A program made the translations under genes and the position numbers. A stretch of 64,000 bases of DNA from Thalassobius sp965218685 (GTDB taxonomy: Bacteria; Pseudomonadota; Alphaproteobacteria; Rhodobacterales; Rhodobacteraceae). The DNA lies in NCBI RefSeq assembly GCF_965218685.1, contig NZ_OZ244657.1, positions 1,798,001 through 1,862,000 of the forward strand, given 5' to 3'. Of this stretch, positions 1-8,030 are shown piece by piece. How positions within the stretch are numbered: position 1 is the first letter of the stretch; every line of letters begins with the position of its first letter. A model generated the notes under the pieces. The model did no database searches, was not told the origin of the DNA, and saw nothing but the letters and a program-made list of their open reading frames with translations.

Positions 1-399
1 GAAATGGGGCCCGGCCAAGCCGGTCAACGCCGCATCATCCCCATTATTGGTGGCCGCGCCGAGGGGCCGGAAATCAACGGAGAGATCCTGAACCTGGGTG
101 CAGATTGGCAGACAATCTGGGCCAATGGAGTAGCCGAGCTTGAGGCCCGCTATGTCATCAAGACCACCGACGGCGCCCTGATCGAGATCCGCAACTACGG
201 CTATCGCCACGGCCCGGCCGAGGTTCTGGCCGCCGTCGCACGCGGGGATGATGTGGATCCGGCCAGTTACTATATGCGCACCACGGCGCAGCTGGAAACG
301 GGTGATCCGCGCTATGACTGGGTGAACAAGACGCTGTTTTCGGGAACGGGCGCGCGTCTGGCCGGGCAGGTCGTGATCTCGCTTTTCGCGGTTGAGTGA
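1..399 (+). CDS. DUF3237 family protein, 5' end outside window
   Basis: The reading frame is open from the first base, and an ATG at position 4 is the first methionine. The translated part carries features of the DUF3237 family: an RRIIPI-x-GG stretch near residue 10, the GADWQ motif, the YGYRHGP motif, and a C-terminal part ending in a short beta strand (VVISLFAVE). DUF3237 proteins are small beta-barrel proteins of unknown function, usually about 150 residues. Known members have some residues before the RRIIPI motif, so the true start probably lies upstream and the gene is cut by the window edge. It converges on modC, with its stop directly next to the modC stop. Confidence 0.75.
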   Translation, partial: EMGPGQAGQRRIIPIIGGRAEGPEINGEILNLGADWQTIWANGVAELEARYVIKTTDGALIEIRNYGYRHGPAEVLAAVARGDDVDPASYYMRTTAQLETGDPRYDWVNKTLFSGTGARLAGQVVISLFAVE

Positions 400-1485
400 T
401 CAGCCCGCGGCGCCAACGTCGCCCTGGGCGACCGAGACCGACTTGATGATCGCAAAGCAGCGCGTACCGGGTTGCAGATCCAGTGCATGGGCCGAACGTC
501 GAGTAATCCGCGCCAGAAGGTGATCGTCACCGCAGCTGAGTCGCACCAAAGCACCGGGCCCGTCGCCCATGCGCAACAACTGGACGGTCACCGGCAGCAC
601 GTTCAATGCCGAAATCTCGGCGGGGCGTTCACGTGACAGCATCACCTCATGCGCATGAATGCGGACCCGCAGATCACTGCCCACGGGCGCGGAAATCCGT
701 GGCAGCAAAAGCGCCCCGCCCGAGCTGCGCAGCTCGGTCAGCCCGTCGTCATGGTGGTGATGTACGCGGGCGCTCAATACGGCCCCGGTTTCGCGCAGGC
801 CGATCAGGGGGGCGACCTCGGGATCGGACAAAAGCGCGGAAACCGGGCCACTGCGCCGCATCTGCCCGCGCTCTAGCAGGACCAGGGTGTTGGCAAGCCG
901 CGCGACCTCGGAGACCGAGTGGCTGACGTACAAGATCGGCAGACCCGCGTGATCGCGCAGCCGTTCCAGATAGGGCAGGATCTCGTCCTTGCGGGCGCTG
1001 TCCAGTGCGGCCAGAGGTTCGTCCAGCAACAAAAGTTCCGGCGCAGACAGCAAGGCTCGGCCGATGGCGACCCGCTGTTTTTCTCCGCCCGACAGCGCGC
1101 CGGGGCGGCGTTGCAGCAGCGCTTCAATGCCAAGCATCTGTACCACGTCATCCATGGCCAGACTGGTGCGTTTGTGGAACCGCTGCCCATAGCGCAGATT
1201 TTGCACAACATTCAGGTGCGGGAACAACCGCGCGTCCTGAAAGACATAGCCAATGCGGCGTTTGTGCGGGGCAAGATGAATGCCTGACGGGCGATCAAAC
1301 AGGGTGCGCCCGTTCACCTGGATCCGGCCCTCATCGGGGCACAGCAGGCCCGCGATGGCGTTGATCAGCGTGGTTTTACCCGAGCCAGAATGGCCGAAAA
1401 CCGCGGTGACGCCAGGGCCTGCCTCGAACTTGACGCTGAGGCGAAAGTCATCGAACTGATGGGTGATATCGACGGATAAGCTCAT
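400..1485 (-). CDS. modC: Molybdate ABC transporter ATP-binding protein ModC
   Basis: This is the ATPase that powers molybdate import through ModB. The N-terminal ABC domain has Walker A (GHSGSGKT, about residues 31-38), the signature LSGGE (131-135) and Walker B LLLLDEP (151-157). The C-terminal third (about 255-361) has the length and beta-rich character of the TOBE/molybdate-binding regulatory domain typical of ModC. At 361 residues it is full length for the family. Its start overlaps the end of modB by 4 bases, so the two are translationally coupled. It is the last gene of the arsR-modE-modA-modB-modC operon. Confidence 0.95.
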   Translation of the reverse strand: MSLSVDITHQFDDFRLSVKFEAGPGVTAVFGHSGSGKTTLINAIAGLLCPDEGRIQVNGRTLFDRPSGIHLAPHKRRIGYVFQDARLFPHLNVVQNLRYGQRFHKRTSLAMDDVVQMLGIEALLQRRPGALSGGEKQRVAIGRALLSAPELLLLDEPLAALDSARKDEILPYLERLRDHAGLPILYVSHSVSEVARLANTLVLLERGQMRRSGPVSALLSDPEVAPLIGLRETGAVLSARVHHHHDDGLTELRSSGGALLLPRISAPVGSDLRVRIHAHEVMLSRERPAEISALNVLPVTVQLLRMGDGPGALVRLSCGDDHLLARITRRSAHALDLQPGTRCFAIIKSVSVAQGDVGAAG

Positions 1486-2177
1486 CCCTGCACCCGTTTT
1501 TGTGCACGGCGCGCCAGCGCCTCCGAGGCCAGAAGCGCCCCCATCGCCAGCACTACCGAAATGCCGACAAGCTTAAGCGCCGAGCCTTCTGCGCCCGGGA
1601 CCTGCAACAGCGCATAGATGGCCGATGGAAGCGTTTGCGTCTGTCCGGGGATGTTGGACACGAAGGTGATCGTCGCGCCAAATTCACCCAAGGCCTTGGC
1701 AAAGGCCAGGATCGCGCCAGCCAGGATGCCGGGCAGGATCAATGGCAAAGTGATCGTGGCAAAGATCGCAATACGAGAGGCACCCAGCGTTGCTGCGGCT
1801 TGCTCAAGTTTGGGGTCCACACCCTCGATTGCCAGACGGATCGCCCGCACCATCAACGGAAAGGCCATGATCGCCGCAGCCAGGGCGGCCCCGGTCCAGC
1901 GAAAGGCCAGGACCAGCCCGAAATGTTCGTACAAAAAGGCCCCTACAGGCGCGCGTTTGCCAAAGGTGATCAGCAGCAGATAGCCCGTCACCACCGGCGG
2001 CAGGATCAGCGGCAAATGTACCAGCCCGTTCAGCAACTGTTTGCCGGGGAACCGCCCGCGGGCAAGCGCCAGCGCAGCAAGGATGGCCAGTGGCAATGCC
2101 CCCAGTGTCGCCCAACTGGCGACTTTCAGCGACAAGGTGATCGCGTCCCATTCCTGAGGAGTGATCCAGTCGGTCAT
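1482..2177 (-). CDS. modB: Molybdate ABC transporter permease ModB
   Basis: This is the inner-membrane permease subunit for molybdate uptake. It has 231 residues with about five hydrophobic segments and the EAA-type cytoplasmic loop that contacts ModC (around EQAAATLGAS, residues 125-134). Length and motif match ModB. It overlaps modA upstream and modC downstream by 4 bases each, which indicates a tightly coupled operon. Specificity for molybdate rather than tungstate or sulfate is inferred from the neighbouring modA, modC and ModE-like genes. Confidence 0.95.
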   Translation of the reverse strand: MTDWITPQEWDAITLSLKVASWATLGALPLAILAALALARGRFPGKQLLNGLVHLPLILPPVVTGYLLLITFGKRAPVGAFLYEHFGLVLAFRWTGAALAAAIMAFPLMVRAIRLAIEGVDPKLEQAAATLGASRIAIFATITLPLILPGILAGAILAFAKALGEFGATITFVSNIPGQTQTLPSAIYALLQVPGAEGSALKLVGISVVLAMGALLASEALARRAQKRVQG

Positions 2178-2923
2178 TCAGCCTCCGGGATAAGAAAGCC
2201 GGCGTCGGCAAAGATCGCCTGTGCGCGCGGAGTTTGCAGAAAGTCGAGGAATGCCGAAGCCTGTGCCTTGTCCGAAATCAGCGCCGCCGGATAGTGGATG
2301 GCAGGGTGACTGTCTGCCGGAAAGGTGGCAAGAACGCTGACCTTGGGCTGTGCCACCGCGTCCGATGCGTAGGTTACGCCCAGCGGCGCCTCGCCCAAGG
2401 CCACCAGCGCCAGCGCGGCACGAACGTTGTCAGTCGGGGCAGTTTTATCGGCAACCTGCGGCCACAAGCCCAGATGGACCAGGGCGGCCTTGGCGTAGAT
2501 CCCGGCGGGGACGGCCTCGGTCAGGGCCAGTGCCAAACGGTCCGGCCCCAGACGCGCCGCCAGATCGGTGCCGGGGCCAAGCGGGCCCAGCGGGGCTGCA
2601 CCGGCAGGGCCGATCAGGACCAGACGGTTGCCAAGCAGCACAACGCGGCTGTCGGTCTGGATAAGCCCCTGCGCCGCCAGATGATCCATCCAACCCTCGT
2701 TGGCCGAAATGAACAGATCTGCCGGCGCCCCCGCATCAATTTGCCGGGCCAGGGCCGAGCTGCCAGCGAAGGACAGCACGACCTTGGTTCCTGTGTCTTG
2801 GGTCCAGACGGCCGCGGCCTGTTCCAGCGCGTTCTTAAGGCTGGCGGCGGCGAAAACCGTGACGTCCTGCGCCCAAAGGGGCGCTGGTATCAGCGTCAGC
2901 AGCAGGGCAATCAGTCGTAGCAT
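2174..2923 (-). CDS. modA: Periplasmic molybdate-binding protein ModA
   Basis: This is the periplasmic receptor of the molybdate importer. It has 249 residues with a Sec signal peptide (hydrophobic residues 3-15, probable cleavage after LWA). The mature start VTVFAAASLKNAL and the segments FAGSSALARQI and GAPADLFISA are the classic ModA oxyanion-binding motifs. The gene lies 57 bases downstream of the ModE-like gene and overlaps modB by 4 bases. It is complete and intact. Confidence 0.95.
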   Translation of the reverse strand: MLRLIALLLTLIPAPLWAQDVTVFAAASLKNALEQAAAVWTQDTGTKVVLSFAGSSALARQIDAGAPADLFISANEGWMDHLAAQGLIQTDSRVVLLGNRLVLIGPAGAAPLGPLGPGTDLAARLGPDRLALALTEAVPAGIYAKAALVHLGLWPQVADKTAPTDNVRAALALVALGEAPLGVTYASDAVAQPKVSVLATFPADSHPAIHYPAALISDKAQASAFLDFLQTPRAQAIFADAGFLIPEAE

Positions 2924-2980
2924 CGGGCCTCAATATGTTTTCATGAACATATCGCCTTGGCGCGGCCTTGATGGCAAGCG

Positions 2981-3334
2981 TTATTTTTCACCGGACATAT
3001 CGAGCAGAAGATCCGAGATCACTGCGATTTCCTGTGCGCCGGCGGTCTGCATCTTGGTTTCCAGGGTGCGAAAGGCGTTCAGAACGGTCTGACCGGCCTC
3101 GGTCAGGCTGGCGCCGCCGCCCTTGGCCCCGCCCCGAGAGGATTGCACCAAAGGTTGGGCGAAGGCGGCGTTCATCTCGTCCACAAGGGACCAGGCGCGC
3201 TTATAGCTCATGCCCATCTCGCGCCCGGCGGCCGAGATCGAGCCCTTCTGAGCTATCAGTTCCAAGAGGTCAGCCTTGCCCGGACCGACCTTCAGGCCGT
3301 CGTCGAAAACAAGGCGGATACGAAGGCGCGGCAC
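2981..3334 (-). CDS. modE: ModE-like winged-helix regulator without molybdate-binding domain
   Basis: This 117-residue protein consists only of a LysR-type winged-helix domain of the ModE N-terminal kind. Residues 28-48 hold the core ISAAGREMGMSYKRAW with following helix, and GAKGGGASLTEAGQ near residue 70 is the usual ModE wing. Full ModE has about 260 residues and two C-terminal molbindin (TOBE) domains that sense molybdate. Those are absent here, so any metal sensing must come from elsewhere. Short ModE-like proteins of this type are known beside mod genes. It starts 3 bases after the upstream ArsR-family gene and lies 57 bases before modA. Confidence 0.85.
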   Translation of the reverse strand: MPRLRIRLVFDDGLKVGPGKADLLELIAQKGSISAAGREMGMSYKRAWSLVDEMNAAFAQPLVQSSRGGAKGGGASLTEAGQTVLNAFRTLETKMQTAGAQEIAVISDLLLDMSGEK

Positions 3335-3337
3335 CGG

Positions 3338-3673
3338 TTAGCAGGTGGTGCCTTCGGCGTCTGCGGGGCCGCAGAACAGACGATACAACAGCTGGATCAC
3401 CTCATAGGTGTTCTGATCGGCCAGTGAATAATAGATGGTCTTGCCGTCGCGGCGGGTTGTGACCAGACCCTCTTCGCGCAGGCGGGCCAGCATCTGGCTG
3501 ACAGCGGCCTGACGAATTTCCAACAGGGTTTCCAGCTCGCCCACTGATTTTTCACCCGAGCCCAGATGACACAGGATCATCAACCGGCCCTCATGGGCCA
3601 GAGTTTTCAGATAGGCTGCAGCATCCTGGGCGCTGCGGGCCATTTCAGAGGGCGGGGCGGGGGGCGATTGCAT
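3338..3673 (-). CDS. ArsR/SmtB-family repressor with SqrR/BigR-like cysteine pair
   Basis: This is a winged-helix repressor of about 111 residues. The recognition region is LLEIRQAAVSQMLARLREEGLV and the wing is RRDGKTIYYSL. One cysteine lies in helix 2 (MILCHLGSGE) and one in the C-terminal helix (LYRLFC), 66 residues apart. That is the spacing of the cysteine pair by which SqrR and BigR form a tetrasulfide and sense persulfides. No metal-binding ELCVCD motif is visible. The ATG at 3673 is chosen; a TTG two codons upstream is in frame, and no strong ribosome site is visible for either. It is the first gene of the mod operon. A function in sulfide sensing is inferred. Confidence 0.85.
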   Translation of the reverse strand: MQSPPAPPSEMARSAQDAAAYLKTLAHEGRLMILCHLGSGEKSVGELETLLEIRQAAVSQMLARLREEGLVTTRRDGKTIYYSLADQNTYEVIQLLYRLFCGPADAEGTTC

Positions 3674-3813
3674 ATTCAATTCGTCTAATCCTGCGCTGTT
3701 TCACACTTTCCTAACACGCTCGGACAAAAAGGACGAGAGGACCCGCCCAATCCATTGGCTACATGGAATATGTATCTGCGGGGCACCAATGGCAAGCCCG
3801 GGGCGCTAGGACG

Positions 3814-5031
3814 CTAGGCAATGGCGCGGTTTCGCCGGTGAATTGCCGCGAAAACCGCCCCGCCAACAGCCATCAGCACCGCCGCCAGCAGGAAAGGGGC
3901 GCCAGGCAGGTGCAATGGCGCGTCCGGGCTGGCAAAGACCGCAAAGACCTGCGTCATCAAAAGCGGACCAATCACCATCGAGATCGAAGCGATCGATGAC
4001 AACACGCCTTGCAGCTCGCCTTGTTGGTCGTCCGGCGCGATGCGCGACAGGATGCCCTGCAGCGATGGCTGCGCAATCGCCCCCAGCGCAGAGATTGGGA
4101 TCAGCGCCATCACCACCCAACCGTTCGACAGCAGGCCAACCAATGTCAGGGCGATTACCTCGATGATGATGCCGATCTGGACGGTGCGGCTGTCCCCGAA
4201 ATAGCGCGAGGCCGGACGGATCAGCCCTCCCTGAACCACCGCAATCGAGATGCCATAGACCCCCAGCGACAGGCCGATCACCTCGGGGGACCAGCCAAAG
4301 CGGGCGACGGTGAAAAACGCCCAGATCGACGGATAGACCACGTTGGCCAGGTGATACAGCAGCAGCACCCACAGCAGCGGTTTGACCGACGCTTCAAGCT
4401 TTGCGATCGAGCGGAAGGCCGAAAACGGGTTGGCAGCGCGCAGGTCAAAGGCGCGGCGGGTCTTTTCGGTGACGGTCTCTTTCAGCACGCTCATGCCGAA
4501 CAGCGCGTTCCCCATCGCCAGCGCAGCGGCGGCGTAAAACGGCGCGCGGGTGCCATATTCTGCCAACAGCCCTCCCAGCATAGGGCCCAGCACAAAACCT
4601 ACGCCAAAGCCCGCGCCGATCAGGCCAAAGTTGGCGGCCTTGTCCTCGGGTCGAGAGATATCGGCCATATATGCATGGGCGGTGGAATGGGTGGCGGCAG
4701 TAATGCCTCCGACGATGCGCCCCATCATCAGCAGCCAGATCGATCCGGCGACGGCCATCACAAGGTAATAGCCTGACATCACGAAAAGCGAGACCAGCAG
4801 AACGGGTCGGCGCCCATGGGCGTCGGACAGGCGGCCCAACATGGGACTGAACAGGAATTGCATCATCGCAAACGAGGTCGCAAGGATCCCGCCCCAAACC
4901 GCTGCCGAGGCCAGGGTGCCTCCGCCGACTTCCTGCAGCAGGTTGGGCATCACGGGCATGATCAGCCCGATGCCCATTGCGTCCAACATCACGGTGATCA
5001 TGATGAAGATGATCGGAAGGCGTTTGGCCAT
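3814..5031 (-). CDS. MFS drug-efflux-type transporter (TetA-like)
   Basis: This is a twelve-helix major facilitator of 405 residues from the ATG at 5031; an upstream in-frame start would add an atypical polar extension. It carries the motif A sequence GRLSDAHGRRPVLL between helices 2 and 3 and the antiporter motif C region GFVLGPMLGG in helix 5. Both, and the overall length, match the TetA/MdtG drug:proton antiporter group. The substrate cannot be read from the sequence. It lies 98 bases downstream of pcaB on the same strand, so it may be read with the aromatic cluster, and 134 bases upstream of the ArsR-family gene. Confidence 0.88.
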   Translation of the reverse strand: MAKRLPIIFIMITVMLDAMGIGLIMPVMPNLLQEVGGGTLASAAVWGGILATSFAMMQFLFSPMLGRLSDAHGRRPVLLVSLFVMSGYYLVMAVAGSIWLLMMGRIVGGITAATHSTAHAYMADISRPEDKAANFGLIGAGFGVGFVLGPMLGGLLAEYGTRAPFYAAAALAMGNALFGMSVLKETVTEKTRRAFDLRAANPFSAFRSIAKLEASVKPLLWVLLLYHLANVVYPSIWAFFTVARFGWSPEVIGLSLGVYGISIAVVQGGLIRPASRYFGDSRTVQIGIIIEVIALTLVGLLSNGWVVMALIPISALGAIAQPSLQGILSRIAPDDQQGELQGVLSSIASISMVIGPLLMTQVFAVFASPDAPLHLPGAPFLLAAVLMAVGGAVFAAIHRRNRAIA

Positions 5032-5129
5032 GGTAAAATCACTCGAAACAAATGGGCGCGCGCAGCGGCGCCCCATCTAGATAGGTGCGGCTTGTCCTTC
5101 GGGGAAGGGGAAATCTGATTGACCGACCG

Positions 5130-6455
5130 TCAGCTTTTTGTGCCCACACAGTCGGCAAAGGCGCGCGCCAGAGCAGGGGCCTGACCCATTTGCTGAACCG
5201 GATCAAAGATGTCGTCCAGCGCCAAATCGGGATAGGCCGCGCGGGCCGCGGCAGCCAGTCCCGCACCCGTCCGTGCCTGCTGGCACAACTCCTTGGTGGC
5301 GGCCTGCGCCTCGGGGCGGGGCATGATTTCGGCCAGCCGGAAGGATAGGGCTTCGGCGTGGATCAGGTCGTTGCTTTGCAGCGCGGCCTGCATCGCGTCC
5401 GGATTGGGGGCCAAGCCGGACAGCAGCGCTTGGGCATGTTCCAGCGCCGAGGCCGCGGACAGGCTCAGCGGCGGCAGGGTCATCCATTCGGTCATCCAGG
5501 CTGCGCCATCCCGTTCCTGCCGATGCGCGCCCGCCCCTTGCAGCGTGACATTAAGCCCTGTGACCGAGCGCGCCAGCGCCACCACGGCCGAAGCCGCCAC
5601 CGGGTTCTGTTTCTGCGGCATGGTCGAGGATGATCCGGCACCGCCCAGGCTGACCTCGGCGATCTCGGTTTGGGTCAGCAGCAGCAGATCTTCGGCGCAT
5701 TTGGCCAGTGCGGCGGTCAGGCGGGTCAGCCAGGCAGCGACCGCCAGGATAGGACCACGATCGCTGTGCCAGCTGCGCCCCGGATCGGTCAGGTTCAGCG
5801 CCTTCGCCAGTTCGGCACGCAGTTCAGGCGCGTTGTCCCCCATTGCGGACGAGGTGCCCGCAGCCCCTGACAGCGACACCCAGATGGCGCGTTGGCGCAG
5901 GGCGGGCAGTTCGGCCCGCAGGTCCAGCAAGGGCGCCCCCCAGCCTGCAACGACAGCCCCGAAAGAGGTTGGCGTGGCCTGTTGCCCCCACGTGCGGGCC
6001 GGCATGGGCAATGCGGCGTGGGTCTTTGCAAGCGTTGCCATGTCTTGCAGCAGCGCCGTCAGCCCTTTGTCCATCAGCGTCAGGAACTGACGCAGGCGCA
6101 GGCTTTGGGCGGTGTCGATGATGTCCTGCGAGGTCGCGCCCCAGTGCAGGTATTGCGCGTGCTCTGGTGCCTCCATCGCTTTGCGAAATGTCTCGACCAG
6201 ACCGGGAATGCTGACACCGTTTTGGCCCGTGGCGGCGGCAAGTCCACCGGGATCCAACGGAATTTCAAGCGCTGCGCGGTGAATGAACAAGCCCGAGGCT
6301 TCTGGGATAATCCCCATCTGTCCTTGCACCTTGGCCAGCGTACCCATCACCAGCTGCAAAGAGCGCACCTCGGCGCTGTCGGTGAACAGACGGCCGGCCT
6401 CGCCGACGGGGAAAAGGCGGGTGAAAAGCTCGGAGGAGAAAACCGACGCAGCCAT
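5130..6455 (-). CDS. pcaB: 3-carboxy-cis,cis-muconate cycloisomerase
   Basis: This enzyme cycloisomerises 3-carboxy-cis,cis-muconate to 4-carboxymuconolactone in the protocatechuate branch of the beta-ketoadipate pathway. It has 441 residues of the fumarase/aspartase superfamily, with HWGATSQD (about 104-111) and the signature GSSSTMPQKQNP (about 274-285). The ATG at 6455 is preceded by AGGAAC. An upstream in-frame start would overlap the neighbouring hydrolase and adds residues unlike the family. It ends the pobA-pcaD-hydrolase-pcaB run. The usual partners pcaC, pcaG and pcaH are not in the window. Confidence 0.93.
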   Translation of the reverse strand: MAASVFSSELFTRLFPVGEAGRLFTDSAEVRSLQLVMGTLAKVQGQMGIIPEASGLFIHRAALEIPLDPGGLAAATGQNGVSIPGLVETFRKAMEAPEHAQYLHWGATSQDIIDTAQSLRLRQFLTLMDKGLTALLQDMATLAKTHAALPMPARTWGQQATPTSFGAVVAGWGAPLLDLRAELPALRQRAIWVSLSGAAGTSSAMGDNAPELRAELAKALNLTDPGRSWHSDRGPILAVAAWLTRLTAALAKCAEDLLLLTQTEIAEVSLGGAGSSSTMPQKQNPVAASAVVALARSVTGLNVTLQGAGAHRQERDGAAWMTEWMTLPPLSLSAASALEHAQALLSGLAPNPDAMQAALQSNDLIHAEALSFRLAEIMPRPEAQAATKELCQQARTGAGLAAAARAAYPDLALDDIFDPVQQMGQAPALARAFADCVGTKS

Positions 6456-6469
6456 GAGAGGTTCCTGAC

Positions 6470-7180
6470 TTAGTTCTGAAGGATGGTGTCGATCAGCGCG
6501 GATAGCCCCGCGGGATCGGCGAAAAACGGGGAATGGCCACACTGCATTTCATGGACACTGTCCAAGGGCCAATCGGCGGTCATGGTGACCTGGAATTCGG
6601 GCGGGATGGTGCCATCGTTCATGCAGCGGATATAGCTGCGGGGCACGCGGGCATAGTTTTCCCCGGTGGTGACGGGAACCGAGGTGGGCTGCGTGGCCTG
6701 AATGCTCAGCCGTTCCAGTGCAAAGGCCACCGTTTCAGGCGGGCAATCTTGATAGAAGATGCCGGGGGCAAGGGCGGGATCAGCGCTCCAACCCTTGCGG
6801 TCCTTGGTCATGCGGACGGCAGGCAGCAGCGGCTGGCGGGGCGCCTGCATGCGCCGTTCGGCCAGCGACAAGCCGGGGGCGGGGACGTAGGCGCAAAGAT
6901 AGATCAGGCGCTGAAACAGGTCCGGCGCACGCTCGGCCGCCAGAGTGGCCGGATACCCTCCCATCGAGTGGGCGACGACAACGGCGGGTTCGTCCAGCGC
7001 GTCCAGAATGGCGTCGGCATAGCTGTCCAGCGTGACCTGGGAATAAGGGGTCGGATCTTGCCCGTGGCTGGGCAGGTCAATGGCGCGAACAGTGTGGCCA
7101 AGATCGCCAAGCCGGGGGATCACATCGCGCCAGCACCATGCTCCGTGCGCCGCGCCATGTATCAGCAGAATATTCGCCAT
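6470..7180 (-). CDS. Alpha/beta hydrolase of the methylesterase/hydroxynitrile-lyase type
   Basis: This 236-residue hydrolase starts MANILLIHGAAHGAWCW, the oxyanion-hole pattern of the plant MES/HNL-like esterase group. The nucleophile elbow is AHSMGG (Ser72) and the catalytic His lies in MQCGHSPFF near the C-terminus. The ATG at 7180 fits the family start. It lies between pcaD and pcaB, 61 bases after the first and 14 before the second, so it is probably co-transcribed with 4-hydroxybenzoate catabolism. An esterase releasing an aromatic acid from its ester is a plausible role, but that is inferred from position only. Confidence 0.85.
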   Translation of the reverse strand: MANILLIHGAAHGAWCWRDVIPRLGDLGHTVRAIDLPSHGQDPTPYSQVTLDSYADAILDALDEPAVVVAHSMGGYPATLAAERAPDLFQRLIYLCAYVPAPGLSLAERRMQAPRQPLLPAVRMTKDRKGWSADPALAPGIFYQDCPPETVAFALERLSIQATQPTSVPVTTGENYARVPRSYIRCMNDGTIPPEFQVTMTADWPLDSVHEMQCGHSPFFADPAGLSALIDTILQN

Positions 7181-7241
7181 GCCTGTCCCCTTGGTGGTCG
7201 GGCCGGTGTTAACACGGGCAGGGGCGCAGCTGAAAGAGCGT

Positions 7242-8030
7242 TTAGATGTGGCCAATGTCGCGCAGGAAACTTGTCAAAGCTTCGGAATAGGCCTGGGGCT
7301 GTTCGACAAACGGCAAGTGCCCTGCACGGCGGATCAGCTGAAAGCGCGAGCCAGGGACCAGATCGACGGTTTCGCGCACCAAGTCAGGTGGGGTCGAGCC
7401 GTCATCAGAACCGGCGATACCCAGAACGGGCAGGCGCAGGCCGGACGTGGGCGTGTAGAAATCGGTGCCCGAGATCGCCGCGCAGCAGCCCATATAGCCC
7501 TGCGGGTCGGTGCTGGTGATCGCCTTTCGCCAAGGCTCAAGATCGGTTTTGGCGCGATAGCTGCGGCCGAACCATTTCTCCAGCGTCATATCCACGACCG
7601 CATCCATGCCTTTGGACTGCACCAGATCAATCCGGTCGCGCCAGGCGCCGGGTTGACCGATCTTGGCTGCGGTGTTGGACAGGACCAGCGCCCGCACCTG
7701 ATCCAGACGTTTGACGGCCAGCCCTTGCGCGATCATCCCGCCGATGGACAGACCGACAAAGACACATTCGCGGATGTTCAGATGGTCCAGAAGTGCCTCG
7801 GCGTCGCGGACCAGTGTGCCCATGGAATAGGGGGCGGGCGTGACCTGTGATTTTCCGTGTCCGCGCATGTCCATGCGGATGATCCGCAGCCCTTGGGGCA
7901 AGGCCTCGACCACCTGATCCCAGACGGTCAGATCCACCCCCAGCGCATGCGCAAAGACCACCGGTGCACCGGTGGCCTTTCCGTGTTCGCGGTAATGGAG
8001 CCGAATATCTGGAAGCTCGGCAAATGGCAT
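7242..8030 (-). CDS. pcaD: 3-oxoadipate enol-lactonase
   Basis: This enzyme hydrolyses the enol-lactone to 3-oxoadipate, the step after decarboxylation of carboxymuconolactone. It is an alpha/beta hydrolase of 262 residues with the PcaD-type elbow GLSIGG (Ser95), an acid near Asp209-210 (AGSDDGSTPP) and the catalytic His238 (RRAGHLPF). No carboxymuconolactone decarboxylase (PcaC) domain is fused to it, so that activity must be encoded elsewhere. Its start codon shares bases with the pobA stop, which implies translational coupling to pobA. Confidence 0.92.
   Translation of the reverse strand: MPFAELPDIRLHYREHGKATGAPVVFAHALGVDLTVWDQVVEALPQGLRIIRMDMRGHGKSQVTPAPYSMGTLVRDAEALLDHLNIRECVFVGLSIGGMIAQGLAVKRLDQVRALVLSNTAAKIGQPGAWRDRIDLVQSKGMDAVVDMTLEKWFGRSYRAKTDLEPWRKAITSTDPQGYMGCCAAISGTDFYTPTSGLRLPVLGIAGSDDGSTPPDLVRETVDLVPGSRFQLIRRAGHLPFVEQPQAYSEALTSFLRDIGHI

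Noticed and set aside
3761..3773. Palindrome ACAT-n5-ATGT upstream of the ArsR-family gene
   Set aside because: It is short and about 90 bases from the start codon, and it does not match a known SqrR or BigR operator closely enough to claim.
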